Source: DATLFA01 sp035525225 | GTDB taxonomy: Bacteria; Actinomycetota; Acidimicrobiia; Acidimicrobiales; WLNW01 | NCBI GenBank assembly: GCA_035525225.1 | Contig: DATLFA010000061.1 | Span: 149,714-213,713, forward strand | Direction: 5' to 3' | DNA: 64,000 bases | Shown: piece by piece, positions 16,855 through 24,396 of the stretch | Position numbering within the stretch: the stretch's first letter is position 1 | How the letters are laid out: each line of letters opens with the position of its first letter | The notes under the pieces: model-generated | The model's database searches: none | Told to the model about the DNA's origin: nothing | The model's input: only the letters and a program-made list of their open reading frames with translations | Program-made: the position numbers and the translations under genes

Positions 16855-17418
16855 ATGCCCGCCATCACCACCAACGACATCAAGACCGGGATGACCCTCG
16901 AGATCGACTCGGGTCTGTTCCAGATCGTCGATTTCCAACACGTCAAGCCGGGCAAAGGGCACGCCTTCGTGCGCACCACACTGAAGAACGTGCGCACCGG
17001 TGCGGTCATCGACCGTACGTTCCGCGCGGCCGAACGCGTCGAGCGGGCCATCGTCGACAAGCGCGAGATGCAGTTCCTCTACCGCGACGGTGACGACTAC
17101 GTGTTCATGGACAACACCACGTACGACCAGATGCAGGTCGCGCCGTCCACATTGGGTGATGCGTCGAATTACCTGATCGAAAACGCCACGGCCATCCTCA
17201 ACATGTACGGCGACGAGGTGGTCGGTGTCGATCTCCCGGCATCGGTCGAGCTCACGATCGCCTCTACCGAGCCGGGCGTGCAGGGCGACCGGGTCTCGGG
17301 TGCCCGCAAGCCGGCGACCCTCGAGACGGGGCTCGTGGTGCAGGTGCCCCTCTTCGTCAACCCCGGCGAGCGCGTCAAGGTCGATACCCGCAGCGGCGAA
17401 TACCTCACCCGTGCGTGA
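16855..17418 (+). CDS. efp: Elongation factor P
   Basis: Relieves ribosome stalling at polyproline. The 187-residue protein has the three-domain EF-P pattern, with KPGKGHAFVRT at the tip of domain I. Lys34 sits at the usual modification position; no EpmA/EpmB or EarP gene is in the window, so the modification state cannot be stated. The C-terminal OB domain ends PGERVKVDTRSGEYLTRA. ATG 16855 lies 29 bases after pepP; no strong Shine-Dalgarno is visible. Confidence 0.97.
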   Translation: MPAITTNDIKTGMTLEIDSGLFQIVDFQHVKPGKGHAFVRTTLKNVRTGAVIDRTFRAAERVERAIVDKREMQFLYRDGDDYVFMDNTTYDQMQVAPSTLGDASNYLIENATAILNMYGDEVVGVDLPASVELTIASTEPGVQGDRVSGARKPATLETGLVVQVPLFVNPGERVKVDTRSGEYLTRA

Positions 17419-17439
17419 CCTGTCGATCGTCGCTCGGCC

Positions 17440-18138
17440 GTGACCGACCCCGACGATCCTCGCGCGGAGGCGGCCGCCGACCGTCGCGATGATGCCTATC
17501 GCCCCGCACGGTCCGACGCAGTCCCACTGGCGTTCCCGCTGCACCTGTTGCCGGTCGAGGCCGACGAAGACTCCGAAGTCGTCCTCGAAGAGGTGATCTC
17601 GCCGGCCGATGACGGCAAGCCGTTGCGGCCGCGGCGTGAGGCCCGCGAGACAGCGCTCGTCCTGTTGTACGAAGCCGAGGCGCGCGGCGTCGACCCGCTC
17701 GAGGTGCTCGACGCTCAGATCGTCACTCCGCTCGACTACACGGTCGCGCTATTGAGGGGCGTCAGCGAACACCTCGCCGACAGCGACGCCCTCATCACCC
17801 AATTCGCCCGCGAATGGCGACTCGAGCGCATGCCGTCGATCGATCGCTGCCTCATGCGTATCGCCGTCTACGAGTTGGGTTACCGCAGCGACGTGCCCAC
17901 CGGGGTCGTGCTCGCGGAGGCCGTCGAATTGGCCAGCCGCTATTCGACCGCGGACTCGTCGCGCTTCGTCAACGGGATCTTGGCCCGCGTGGCCGAGCAC
18001 GTCCGCCGATCACCGCAACGCGCCGGTGAGCCCCCGGCCGAAGACACTGATCCTCTCGGAAGAGACACTGGTCTTCTCGGAAGAGAAACTGGTCCCGACA
18101 CGTCCAAGGACCGTGGGATTGGCAACAACCACCGGTGA
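17440..18138 (+). CDS. nusB: Transcription antitermination factor NusB with terminal extensions
   Basis: Binds boxA RNA with S10 and promotes rRNA antitermination. The conserved all-helical NusB fold covers about residues 63-190 (RREARETALVLLYEAEARG, MPSIDRCLMRIAVYELGYR, SRFVNGILARV). An acidic extension of about 60 residues precedes it and a 42-residue tail follows, so the 232-residue protein is well above the usual 135-160. The tail is built from a 21-base tandem repeat (18043-18090). The last 26 bases overlap the chosen start of the sigma-factor gene. Confidence 0.93.
   Translation: MTDPDDPRAEAAADRRDDAYRPARSDAVPLAFPLHLLPVEADEDSEVVLEEVISPADDGKPLRPRREARETALVLLYEAEARGVDPLEVLDAQIVTPLDYTVALLRGVSEHLADSDALITQFAREWRLERMPSIDRCLMRIAVYELGYRSDVPTGVVLAEAVELASRYSTADSSRFVNGILARVAEHVRRSPQRAGEPPAEDTDPLGRDTGLLGRETGPDTSKDRGIGNNHR
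18043..18094 (+). repeat. 21-base tandem repeat in the nusB tail
   Basis: Two full units (18043-18063, 18064-18084) and a partial third encode DTDPLGR, DTGLLGR and ETGP in the nusB frame. The array lies just before the likely sigma-factor start. Confidence 0.75.
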
Positions 18139-18676
18139 ATCGCGCTCGGTAGCGCTGGTGTTGCGCGCCCAGTCGGGCGACCGCGACGCGTTCGGTTCTC
18201 TGATTCGCCAGCACGATGTCTCGATGCGCCGGCTCGCGTTCGGCCTCGTCGGTGACCGCGGAGGGATGGACGACGCGCTGCAGGAGGCCTACCTCCGGGC
18301 CTATCGCGGGCTGCCGTCGTTCCACGGCGACTCGGCGTTCGGCACTTGGCTCTACCGCATCGTGTACCGCACGTGCCTCGACGAACTGCGCCGGCGCCGC
18401 CCGGTCAGCGCCCTCGACGAGGCCGCGGAGGTTCCCGACACGCGGGCCAGCCCCGAACTGCAGGCATCGTCGCGCCGCGACATCGATGCCGCGATGGCGC
18501 AGCTCTCGAACGAGATGCGCGCCGCGGTGTGGTTGATCGACGGCGAAGGCCTGTCCTACGAGGAGGCGGCCTCAGTGCTGGGCGTCCCCGCGGGGACCAT
18601 CGCGTCGAGGGTCAGCCGGGCTCGGGTGCAGTTGCGCCGCGCGTTGAGCCCGAACAGGGGAGCCGAGGCGCCATGA
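18113..18676 (+). CDS. RNA polymerase sigma factor, ECF (sigma-70 family group IV)
   Basis: The 187 residues have sigma region 2 (AFGSLIRQHDVSMRRLAFGL, MDDALQEAYLRAYRGLPSF, GTWLYRIVYRTCLDELRRR) and region 4 (LSNEMRAAVWLIDGEGLSYE, VPAGTIASRVSRARVQLRRAL). GTG 18113 with AAGGA just upstream is preferred; a longer form from GTG 18026 would overlap nusB by 113 bases and begin in the nusB tail repeat. The next gene starts at ATGA over its stop and encodes a membrane protein that fits an anti-sigma factor. In Streptomyces this position, nusB-X-pyrR, is held by bldD. Confidence 0.92.
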   Translation: MGLATTTGESRSVALVLRAQSGDRDAFGSLIRQHDVSMRRLAFGLVGDRGGMDDALQEAYLRAYRGLPSFHGDSAFGTWLYRIVYRTCLDELRRRRPVSALDEAAEVPDTRASPELQASSRRDIDAAMAQLSNEMRAAVWLIDGEGLSYEEAASVLGVPAGTIASRVSRARVQLRRALSPNRGAEAP

Positions 18677-20214
18677 CAGACCAGCCGCGCGATCCTCGGA
18701 AGCCGGGCGATCCCGAGTCTGGCCCGCCCGACCTTCGTGAACTGTTGTCGGCCGTCGAACCGCCGGCGCACCGCCCCGAGTTCTGGCGAGCGCTCGATGC
18801 GCGGATCGATCTCGTCACCGTGCTGCGCGACGCGGAGACGCCCCAACATCACGAAGGCTTCTGGCCGTCGTTCGATGCCGCGCTGCGGGCCGAGCCCGAA
18901 CGCCAATTCGAAACGGCCGAAGTCGTCACGCTGCGCACCACGGTGTTCGACGACGCGCTGCCTCCGACCAAGAGGGCGCGCCGCAATCGCCCGCGCCAAC
19001 CGTGGTCTCGCCGGCGCCTCGAAACGCTCGTGCAGCTGTCCGCCGCAGCCGCGGTGCTGGCCCTCTTGGCCGGGGCGTTGGCGTGGTGGGGCACCCGTGA
19101 ACCGGGCGACACCATCGCTGCCACCGGGCCGGAGAACACGCGGCCGACCACGACCACCGTCGCCGGCCCGCCGACGAGCATCCTCGCGCCACCCTTGTAC
19201 ACCGACAGCAGCCGTATCGACGACGTCCAGACCGCGCCGCTGGCTCGCGGCTCGGTGCCCGTGGGCGCGTCGCCCGACGGCAAGTTCCTCTACATGGCGG
19301 CCCCCGCGCAGTCGAACGAGCGCTGTACGTTCAGCCCGAACAGCGCGCTGTCGACGGCGGCGATGTGGTTGTACGCCCAGCCCGTCGACGGGTCCTCGCC
19401 GGGGCGCCGCATCCTCACCGACCGCGTCTTCGCCGACCCGAAGATGGTGGCCGGACCGAGCGAGAAAGTGGTCGTTTCCGATTCGTGCAACGGCGCGACC
19501 ACCCACCTGATCGCCAGCGCCGAACAGAACGGGGCACTCAGCACCGATCGCGTGGTCGCATCGCCACCGGCTACGCCCCTGGCCGTCGATGGCGCGGCGT
19601 GGTCGGCCAGCGGCACCGGGCTCTACTTGCGGGCCGAGGGCGCCGCCGGTTGGTTCCGCTACGACCTGGCCAGTGGGGGCGAACCGAGCCCCGTGCCCGA
19701 GATCTCGCCCGCCGCCCAGGTGGTCGAGCAGTTGGTCAACGAGCAGCTCGTCTCGGTCACCCGGCGATCCGGCGCCGCGACCTGGGCCGTGTCGGTGGGG
19801 AACAGCGAGGTCGTCGCCATCGGCGCGCCGAGCCACAACGATTTCGCCCGGGCCGTGCGCGTCGACACCGGTCACGGGCAGTTGGCCATCGCGGGCAAGG
19901 ACACGTTGCTGGTGCTCACCGCCCGCGCCGCGGGCGTCGTCGACGTGAGTACGTTCAAATACGCCGCAGAGGCCGTGACGTGGGCTGCCGACGGCAACGG
20001 GCTCGTGGCCGCGCCGGTTACCGGCGGGCTCGATTACCTGACCTTCGTCCCGAGCGCCGCCAACCAGCTCACCACGGTGTCGCTCGGCTACTCGGGCGTC
20101 GCCTACAGCGTGCTCTCGGTGCCGACCTCGTCGTCGCTGGTCATCCGCCAGGCCGTGGCCGAAGGCGACAATCGCGTCGCCGGCGAGGCCTACCTCCTCA
20201 AGCTCACCTCCTAA
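18673..20214 (+). CDS. Probable membrane anti-sigma factor with extracellular beta-propeller-like domain
   Basis: The 513-residue protein overlaps the sigma gene by ATGA. The cytoplasmic N terminus (1-115) contains two segments of the form EFWRALDARID and GFWPSFDAALR, an internal duplication. One membrane helix follows (about 116-140, containing SAAAAVLALLAGALAWW). The remaining 370 residues outside have a Thr/Pro linker and repeated beta-strand pattern (GASPDGKFLYMAAP, VVSDSCNGATTHLIAS, AWSASGTGLYLRAEG, WAADGNGLVAAP), like TolB/lactonase propellers. No zinc-type HxxxCxxC anti-sigma motif is visible, so the anti-sigma role rests on the pairing with the sigma factor and topology. Confidence 0.75.
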   Translation: MTDQPRDPRKPGDPESGPPDLRELLSAVEPPAHRPEFWRALDARIDLVTVLRDAETPQHHEGFWPSFDAALRAEPERQFETAEVVTLRTTVFDDALPPTKRARRNRPRQPWSRRRLETLVQLSAAAAVLALLAGALAWWGTREPGDTIAATGPENTRPTTTTVAGPPTSILAPPLYTDSSRIDDVQTAPLARGSVPVGASPDGKFLYMAAPAQSNERCTFSPNSALSTAAMWLYAQPVDGSSPGRRILTDRVFADPKMVAGPSEKVVVSDSCNGATTHLIASAEQNGALSTDRVVASPPATPLAVDGAAWSASGTGLYLRAEGAAGWFRYDLASGGEPSPVPEISPAAQVVEQLVNEQLVSVTRRSGAATWAVSVGNSEVVAIGAPSHNDFARAVRVDTGHGQLAIAGKDTLLVLTARAAGVVDVSTFKYAAEAVTWAADGNGLVAAPVTGGLDYLTFVPSAANQLTTVSLGYSGVAYSVLSVPTSSSLVIRQAVAEGDNRVAGEAYLLKLTS

Positions 20215-20254
20215 CGGAGAGAAAAAGTAGGTGCGAGACGGGCGGGGGCGGCGC

Positions 20255-20260
20255 TAACGT
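20255..20260 (+). promoter_or_regulatory. Predicted -10 box of the pyr operon
   Basis: TAACGT would place the transcript start at about 20267, directly before the PyrR-binding hairpin (20271-20301). No clear -35 element is seen. Confidence 0.4.
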
Positions 20261-20270
20261 TCGAGCTTGA

Positions 20271-20308
20271 CCGTGAAGCGGGTCCAGTGAGGCCCGCACG
20301 GAAAGAGG
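20271..20308 (+). promoter_or_regulatory. PyrR-binding RNA hairpin overlapping the pyrR ribosome binding site
   Basis: CCGT (20271-20274) pairs with ACGG (20298-20301) and GCGGG (20278-20282) with CCCGC (20293-20297), leaving a purine bulge GAA and the loop TCCAGTGAGG. This matches the conserved PyrR-binding loop (UCCAGAGAGG in Bacillus) with one change. GAAAGAGG directly follows (20301-20308) and is six bases before GTG 20315, so PyrR bound with UMP could block ribosome entry, as described for Mycobacterium smegmatis pyr. Confidence 0.85.
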
Positions 20309-20314
20309 TAGCCA

Positions 20315-20881
20315 GTGGCTGAAAGAGAACGTCGTCTCGCGCCCCCGTATGGGGGCGCTTTCGTTGCCCGCAAGCAGGTGATGTCGTCCGCCGACGTCCA
20401 GCGGGCCACCAAACGCATGGCGCACGAGATCCTCGAGCGCAACAAGGGTCTCGACGGAGTGATCATCGTCGGGTTGCAGACCGGTGGTGTGCCGATCGCC
20501 GAACGCATCGCCGATGCGCTCGAACAGATCGAAGGGCACCGGCCGCCCGTCGGCATGGTCGATGTCGCCTTGCACCGCGACGACATCGGGTTGCGCCCGG
20601 TGCTGCCGCAAGCGCCGTCGCACATCCCCGAAGACGTCAACGGCGCCATCGTCGTGCTCGTCGACGACGTGCTCTTCACCGGGCGCACTGTTCGCGCCGC
20701 GCTCGACGCGGTGCACAGCTACGGCCGTCCTCGCGCCGTGCAACTTGCGGTGATGGTCGACCGCGGCCATCGCGAGTTGCCGATCCGCCCCGACTACGTG
20801 GGCAAGAACCTTCCCACCCGCCGGGACGAAGTAGTCAATGTCTACGACGACGGCGTCGATATCGGGGAGATGCAGAAGTGA
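20315..20881 (+). CDS. pyrR: Bifunctional pyr operon regulator / uracil phosphoribosyltransferase PyrR
   Basis: Binds pyr mRNA in response to UMP and has weak UPRTase activity. The PRTase fold is clear: VIIVGLQTGGVPIAERI, VGMVDVALHRDDIG, the PRPP loop VVLVDDVLFTGRTVRAALDA and VMVDRGHRELPIRPDYVGKN. GTG 20315 gives 188 residues and has a well-spaced Shine-Dalgarno; its first 22 residues are read through a perfect terminator-like hairpin (20339-20358). An alternative start at GTG 20378 or ATG 20381 gives 166-167 residues beginning MSSADVQRATKR. Mycobacterial PyrR has a similar N-terminal extension, which favours the long form. The stop overlaps pyrB (GTGA). Confidence 0.95.
   Translation: MAERERRLAPPYGGAFVARKQVMSSADVQRATKRMAHEILERNKGLDGVIIVGLQTGGVPIAERIADALEQIEGHRPPVGMVDVALHRDDIGLRPVLPQAPSHIPEDVNGAIVVLVDDVLFTGRTVRAALDAVHSYGRPRAVQLAVMVDRGHRELPIRPDYVGKNLPTRRDEVVNVYDDGVDIGEMQK
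20339..20366 (+). terminator. Terminator-like hairpin inside the pyrR 5' coding region
   Basis: GCGCCCCC (20339-20346), loop GTAT, GGGGGCGC (20351-20358): a perfect eight-base-pair stem, followed by TTTCGTT. It lies 24 bases into the long pyrR frame and 38 bases after the PyrR hairpin. It could be an attenuator terminator if pyrR really begins at 20378/20381, or a translated structure if it begins at 20315. Confidence 0.55.
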
Positions 20882-21837
20882 AGCACCTCTTGTCGATCGA
20901 AGACCTCGGCGGCGACGGCATCACCGCCCTGCTCGAATTGACCGACCGATTCGTCGAAGTCAGCGAGCGGCGCATCCCCAAGGTGCCCGCGCTGCTCGGT
21001 AAGACCGTCGTGTCGCTCTTCTATGAAGACTCCACCCGCACCCGCCTGTCCTTCGAGACTGCGGCCAAGCGCCTCTCCGCCGACACGATGAACTTCAGCG
21101 TCGGTACCTCTTCGGTGAACAAGGGCGAGTCGTTGCGCGACACCGTCGAGACGATCGAAGCGATGGGCGTCGACGCGATCGTCGTGCGCCATGGCTCGGC
21201 CGGCGTGCCGTGGCAGATCACCGGCTGGGTCGACTGCTCGGTGATCAACGCCGGCGACGGAGGCCACGAGCATCCGACGCAAGCGCTGCTCGACAGCTAC
21301 ACCATCCGCCAGCATTGCGGAACGCTCTCCGGCCGTCACATCGCCATCGTGGGCGACATCAAGCACAGCCGGGTCGCTCGTAGCGATCTGCTGGCGTTCG
21401 TCGCGCTCGGCGCCGAAGTCACCCTCGTCGCACCGCAGACATTGCTGCCGGCGCGGCTCGACGGATGGCCGGTAAAGGTGAGCCACGATCTCGACGCGGT
21501 GCTGCCCTCGGCCGACGTGGTGTACCTGTTACGCATGCAGCGGGAGCGCATGAACGAGATGTTGATCCCGTCATTGCGCGAGTACACGACGTGTTACGGC
21601 ATGACCATCGAACGCGCGGCTCGGCTACCGAAGAACGCCCTCATCATGCATCCCGGCCCGATGAACCGCGGCGTCGAGATCTCGGCCCAGGTGGCCGGCC
21701 TGCCCAACGCGGTCATCATCGACCAGGTCAAGAACGGTGTCGCGGTGCGCATGGCGGTGCTGTTCTTGCTCCTCGGCAGCGGCTACGGGCTCGCGAGCGC
21801 GCCTGACGACATCAATTCGAACGGAGACCACAAGTGA
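20878..21837 (+). CDS. pyrB: Aspartate carbamoyltransferase, catalytic chain
   Basis: Condenses carbamoyl phosphate and aspartate. The 319 residues carry the carbamoyl-phosphate loop STRTR (Ser52-Arg56) in FYEDSTRTRLSFE, the Lys in the flexible SVNKGES loop, HEHPTQALLD, and HPGPMNRGVE for aspartate binding. No pyrI regulatory chain is present. GTG 20878 overlaps the pyrR stop; the stop overlaps pyrC by GTGA. Confidence 0.97.
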   Translation: MKHLLSIEDLGGDGITALLELTDRFVEVSERRIPKVPALLGKTVVSLFYEDSTRTRLSFETAAKRLSADTMNFSVGTSSVNKGESLRDTVETIEAMGVDAIVVRHGSAGVPWQITGWVDCSVINAGDGGHEHPTQALLDSYTIRQHCGTLSGRHIAIVGDIKHSRVARSDLLAFVALGAEVTLVAPQTLLPARLDGWPVKVSHDLDAVLPSADVVYLLRMQRERMNEMLIPSLREYTTCYGMTIERAARLPKNALIMHPGPMNRGVEISAQVAGLPNAVIIDQVKNGVAVRMAVLFLLLGSGYGLASAPDDINSNGDHK

Positions 21838-23141
21838 ACCGCAGCGCAACGTTGGCGATACGCGGGGGGACCGTGGTCGACGCCGGTGGGTCGCGCCGTG
21901 CCGATGTGCTCGTCGGTGCCGATGGCGTCATCCTCGACGTCGGTCGAGATCTCGACGGCGATCGCACGCTCGATGCCACGGGATGCTTCGTGGGCCCGGG
22001 TCTGGTCGACTTGCACACGCATCTGCGCGAGCCGGGCAAGGAAGAAGCCGAGACGATCGAATCCGGCGCGCGGGGCGCGGCGCTGGGTGGCTTCACCGCA
22101 GTGGTGGCGATGCCCAACACCGATCCGACGATGGACAGCGCGTCGGTGGTGCGCGATGTCCTCGCGCTCGCGCGCGGTGTCTGTTGCGAAGTGTTCCCGT
22201 CTGCCGCGATCACCGTCGGTCGTCGCGGCGAGTCGTTGTCGCCGATGGCCGAGCTCGTCGGGCTCGGCGTGCGGATGTTCACCGATGACGGCACCGGCGT
22301 GCAGGACACGCGCTTGATGCGCCGGGCCTTCGAATACGCGAGCGGCCTGGCGCCGTTTGCCGGTGGCGCCTCGATCACCATGGCGCAACACTGCGAGGTG
22401 ACGGCGCTCGCCGAGGGCGGCCACATGAACGAAGGACTGTGGTCGGTCAAGCTCGGCATCCCCGGCCAGCCGGCCGAGTCCGAAGAGCTCATGGTGATGC
22501 GCGACCTCGCGTTGGCCCGTCTGACCGGCGGCCGTGTGCACTTCCAGCACTTGTCCACGGCCGGTTCGGTGGCCATGGTGCGCGCGGCCAAAGATGGCGG
22601 CTTGCGCGTGACCGCCGAGGCAACGCCGCATCACTTCACGCTGACCGACGAGTGTTGTGCGACCTACGACGCGGTCTTCAAGGTCAATCCGCCGCTGCGT
22701 ACCGACAGTGACGTTGCGGCAGTTCGTGCCGGTCTCGCGGACGGCACCATCGACGCGATTGCCACCGACCACGCTCCACACGCGGCGCACGACAAAGAGT
22801 TGCCATTCGACCAGGCGCCGCCCGGCATGCTCGGCCTCGAGACCGCGCTCTCGCTCGCCCACGGCGAGTTGGGGCTCACCGTCGAGCGTCTGTTCGCGCT
22901 GATGTCACGGCAGCCGGCGGCGATTGCCGGTATCACTGATCTTCACGGCGGGCCCGTCGTCGCCGGACGCATCGCGAACCTGTGTGTCTTCGACCCGAGC
23001 GTCGAATGGACCGTGCGGGGCGAGACGATGGCTTCCAAGTCTCGTAACACGCCGTTCGAGGGCCGCGCGATGCGAGGCAGAGTGCGCCACACGATCTTTC
23101 ACGGACAACCTGTTGTCGAAGATGGAGTAGCCCAACGATGA
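21834..23141 (+). CDS. pyrC: Dihydroorotase (class I)
   Basis: Zinc amidohydrolase that cyclises carbamoyl aspartate. The 435-residue protein is of the longer class I type, with metal-binding DLHTHLREPGKEE, a carbamylated-Lys-less strand typical of this class, a His in EATPHHFTLTDE and the catalytic ATDHAPHAAHDKE. It ends PFEGRAMRGRVRHTIFHGQ. GTG 21834 and ATG 23138 show four-base overlaps with pyrB and carA. Residue lengths and order match actinobacterial pyrC. Confidence 0.97.
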   Translation: MNRSATLAIRGGTVVDAGGSRRADVLVGADGVILDVGRDLDGDRTLDATGCFVGPGLVDLHTHLREPGKEEAETIESGARGAALGGFTAVVAMPNTDPTMDSASVVRDVLALARGVCCEVFPSAAITVGRRGESLSPMAELVGLGVRMFTDDGTGVQDTRLMRRAFEYASGLAPFAGGASITMAQHCEVTALAEGGHMNEGLWSVKLGIPGQPAESEELMVMRDLALARLTGGRVHFQHLSTAGSVAMVRAAKDGGLRVTAEATPHHFTLTDECCATYDAVFKVNPPLRTDSDVAAVRAGLADGTIDAIATDHAPHAAHDKELPFDQAPPGMLGLETALSLAHGELGLTVERLFALMSRQPAAIAGITDLHGGPVVAGRIANLCVFDPSVEWTVRGETMASKSRNTPFEGRAMRGRVRHTIFHGQPVVEDGVAQR

Positions 23142-24244
23142 CCACCACTATCCGCGAAGGACTGTTGGTGCTCGCCGACGGCACGACCTTCGAGGGCGAG
23201 ATGATCGGCGCCACGGCGGGCAGTGCCATCGCCACCGGCGAGGTCGTGTTCAACACCGTGCTGTCGGGCTATCAAGAGGTCATCACCGATCCGTCCTACG
23301 CGGGGCAGATCATCACGTTCACCTACCCCCATATCGGCAACTACGGAGTGAACGACTTCGACGACGAGAGCGCCCGGCCATTTTGCCGTGGCGTCATCGT
23401 GCGCGATCTGGCGCGTCGGCGCAGCAACTGGCGGTCGACCGGCGACCTCGACGAGTTCCTCCGCACGCATGGTGTGGCGGGCATCGCCGGGATCGACACG
23501 CGACGCCTCACGCGGCATCTGCGCGACTTCGGTGCCATCCCCGGCGCGTTCGGGTTCGTCGGTGACGGCGGCGTCAGCGAGACCGCGCTCAAAGCGGCGG
23601 CGTTGGCCGAGCCCGGTACCGATGGCGTCGATCTCGTCGCCGAAGTCACGTGCCCCCGCCCGTATTCCGTCGGCAGCGGCCCGCGGCGCATCGTCGCCTA
23701 CGACTTCGGGATGAAACGGTCGATCCTTCGCCAGCTCGGCGGGTTCGCCACCGTCGACGTGGTGCCCGCGTGGTTGCCGGCGTCGGAGATCATTGCGCAT
23801 CGACCAGACGGCGTGTTCTTGTCGAACGGCCCCGGCGATCCGGCGATGGTCGAGCACGCCATCGACAACATCCACGCGGTCATCGATGCCGGCATCCCGT
23901 TGTTCGGCATCTGCCTCGGACACCAGCTGTTGTCACGGGCGCTCGGCGGCACCACCTTCAAGCTGCCGTTCGGTCATCACGGCGGCAATCATCCCGTGCG
24001 CAATCTCGCGACCGGACACATCGAGATCACGAGCCAGAATCACAACTTCTGCGTCGACATGGATTCCTTGGCGGGCGTGGCCGAGCTTACCCATGTCAAT
24101 CTCAACGACCAGACGGTCGAGGGCATGCACGTCGTCGGCGCCCGTGCCTTCAGCGTGCAGTATCACCCCGAGGCGGGCCCCGGTCCGCACGACGCGCGTT
24201 ACCTGTTCGACGAATTCAGCGCACTCATCGAAGGGAAGAAATGA
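23138..24244 (+). CDS. carA: Carbamoyl-phosphate synthase, small (glutaminase) chain
   Basis: Releases ammonia from glutamine for CarB. The 368 residues have the N-terminal CarA domain (GEVVFNTVLSGYQEVITDPS, YPHIGNYGVN) and a class I glutaminase with GICLGHQLLSRALGG (nucleophile Cys259) and YHPEAGPGPHD (His/Glu). ATG 23138 overlaps pyrC. Its TGA is overlapped by ATG 24241 of a short frame that spans most of the 141-base gap to carB, an unusual spacing in an operon otherwise fused by overlaps. Confidence 0.97.
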   Translation: MTTTIREGLLVLADGTTFEGEMIGATAGSAIATGEVVFNTVLSGYQEVITDPSYAGQIITFTYPHIGNYGVNDFDDESARPFCRGVIVRDLARRRSNWRSTGDLDEFLRTHGVAGIAGIDTRRLTRHLRDFGAIPGAFGFVGDGGVSETALKAAALAEPGTDGVDLVAEVTCPRPYSVGSGPRRIVAYDFGMKRSILRQLGGFATVDVVPAWLPASEIIAHRPDGVFLSNGPGDPAMVEHAIDNIHAVIDAGIPLFGICLGHQLLSRALGGTTFKLPFGHHGGNHPVRNLATGHIEITSQNHNFCVDMDSLAGVAELTHVNLNDQTVEGMHVVGARAFSVQYHPEAGPGPHDARYLFDEFSALIEGKK

Positions 24245-24396
24245 GAGTCAGGGAAGGTACCGACCGCGGCAACCCGCCCGGCGACCGACGCTGCGTGAGG
24301 GATGGCATCGACCAACCGTACGCGCCTGGCGACGTGCATGGTGTGACCACGCGCCTTCAAACGCGGCGAGCTGGGCAGGCTAGCCATGCCGCGTAG
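24241..24396 (+). CDS. 51-codon bridging ORF between carA and carB
   Basis: ATG 24241 overlaps the carA stop (ATGA) and the frame runs 51 codons to TAG 24394-24396, eleven bases into carB. The product begins MRVREGTDRGNPPGDRRCVR and is basic and Gly/Arg-rich, with no recognisable domain. It may only carry translation from carA to carB. It could also be decayed sequence. Similar bridges occur at 11934 and 57625. Confidence 0.3.
   Translation: MRVREGTDRGNPPGDRRCVRDGIDQPYAPGDVHGVTTRLQTRRAGQASHAA

Noticed and set aside
18026..18113. Sigma factor starting at GTG 18026
   Set aside because: This would overlap nusB by 113 bases and start in a repeat; region 2 begins well after 18113.
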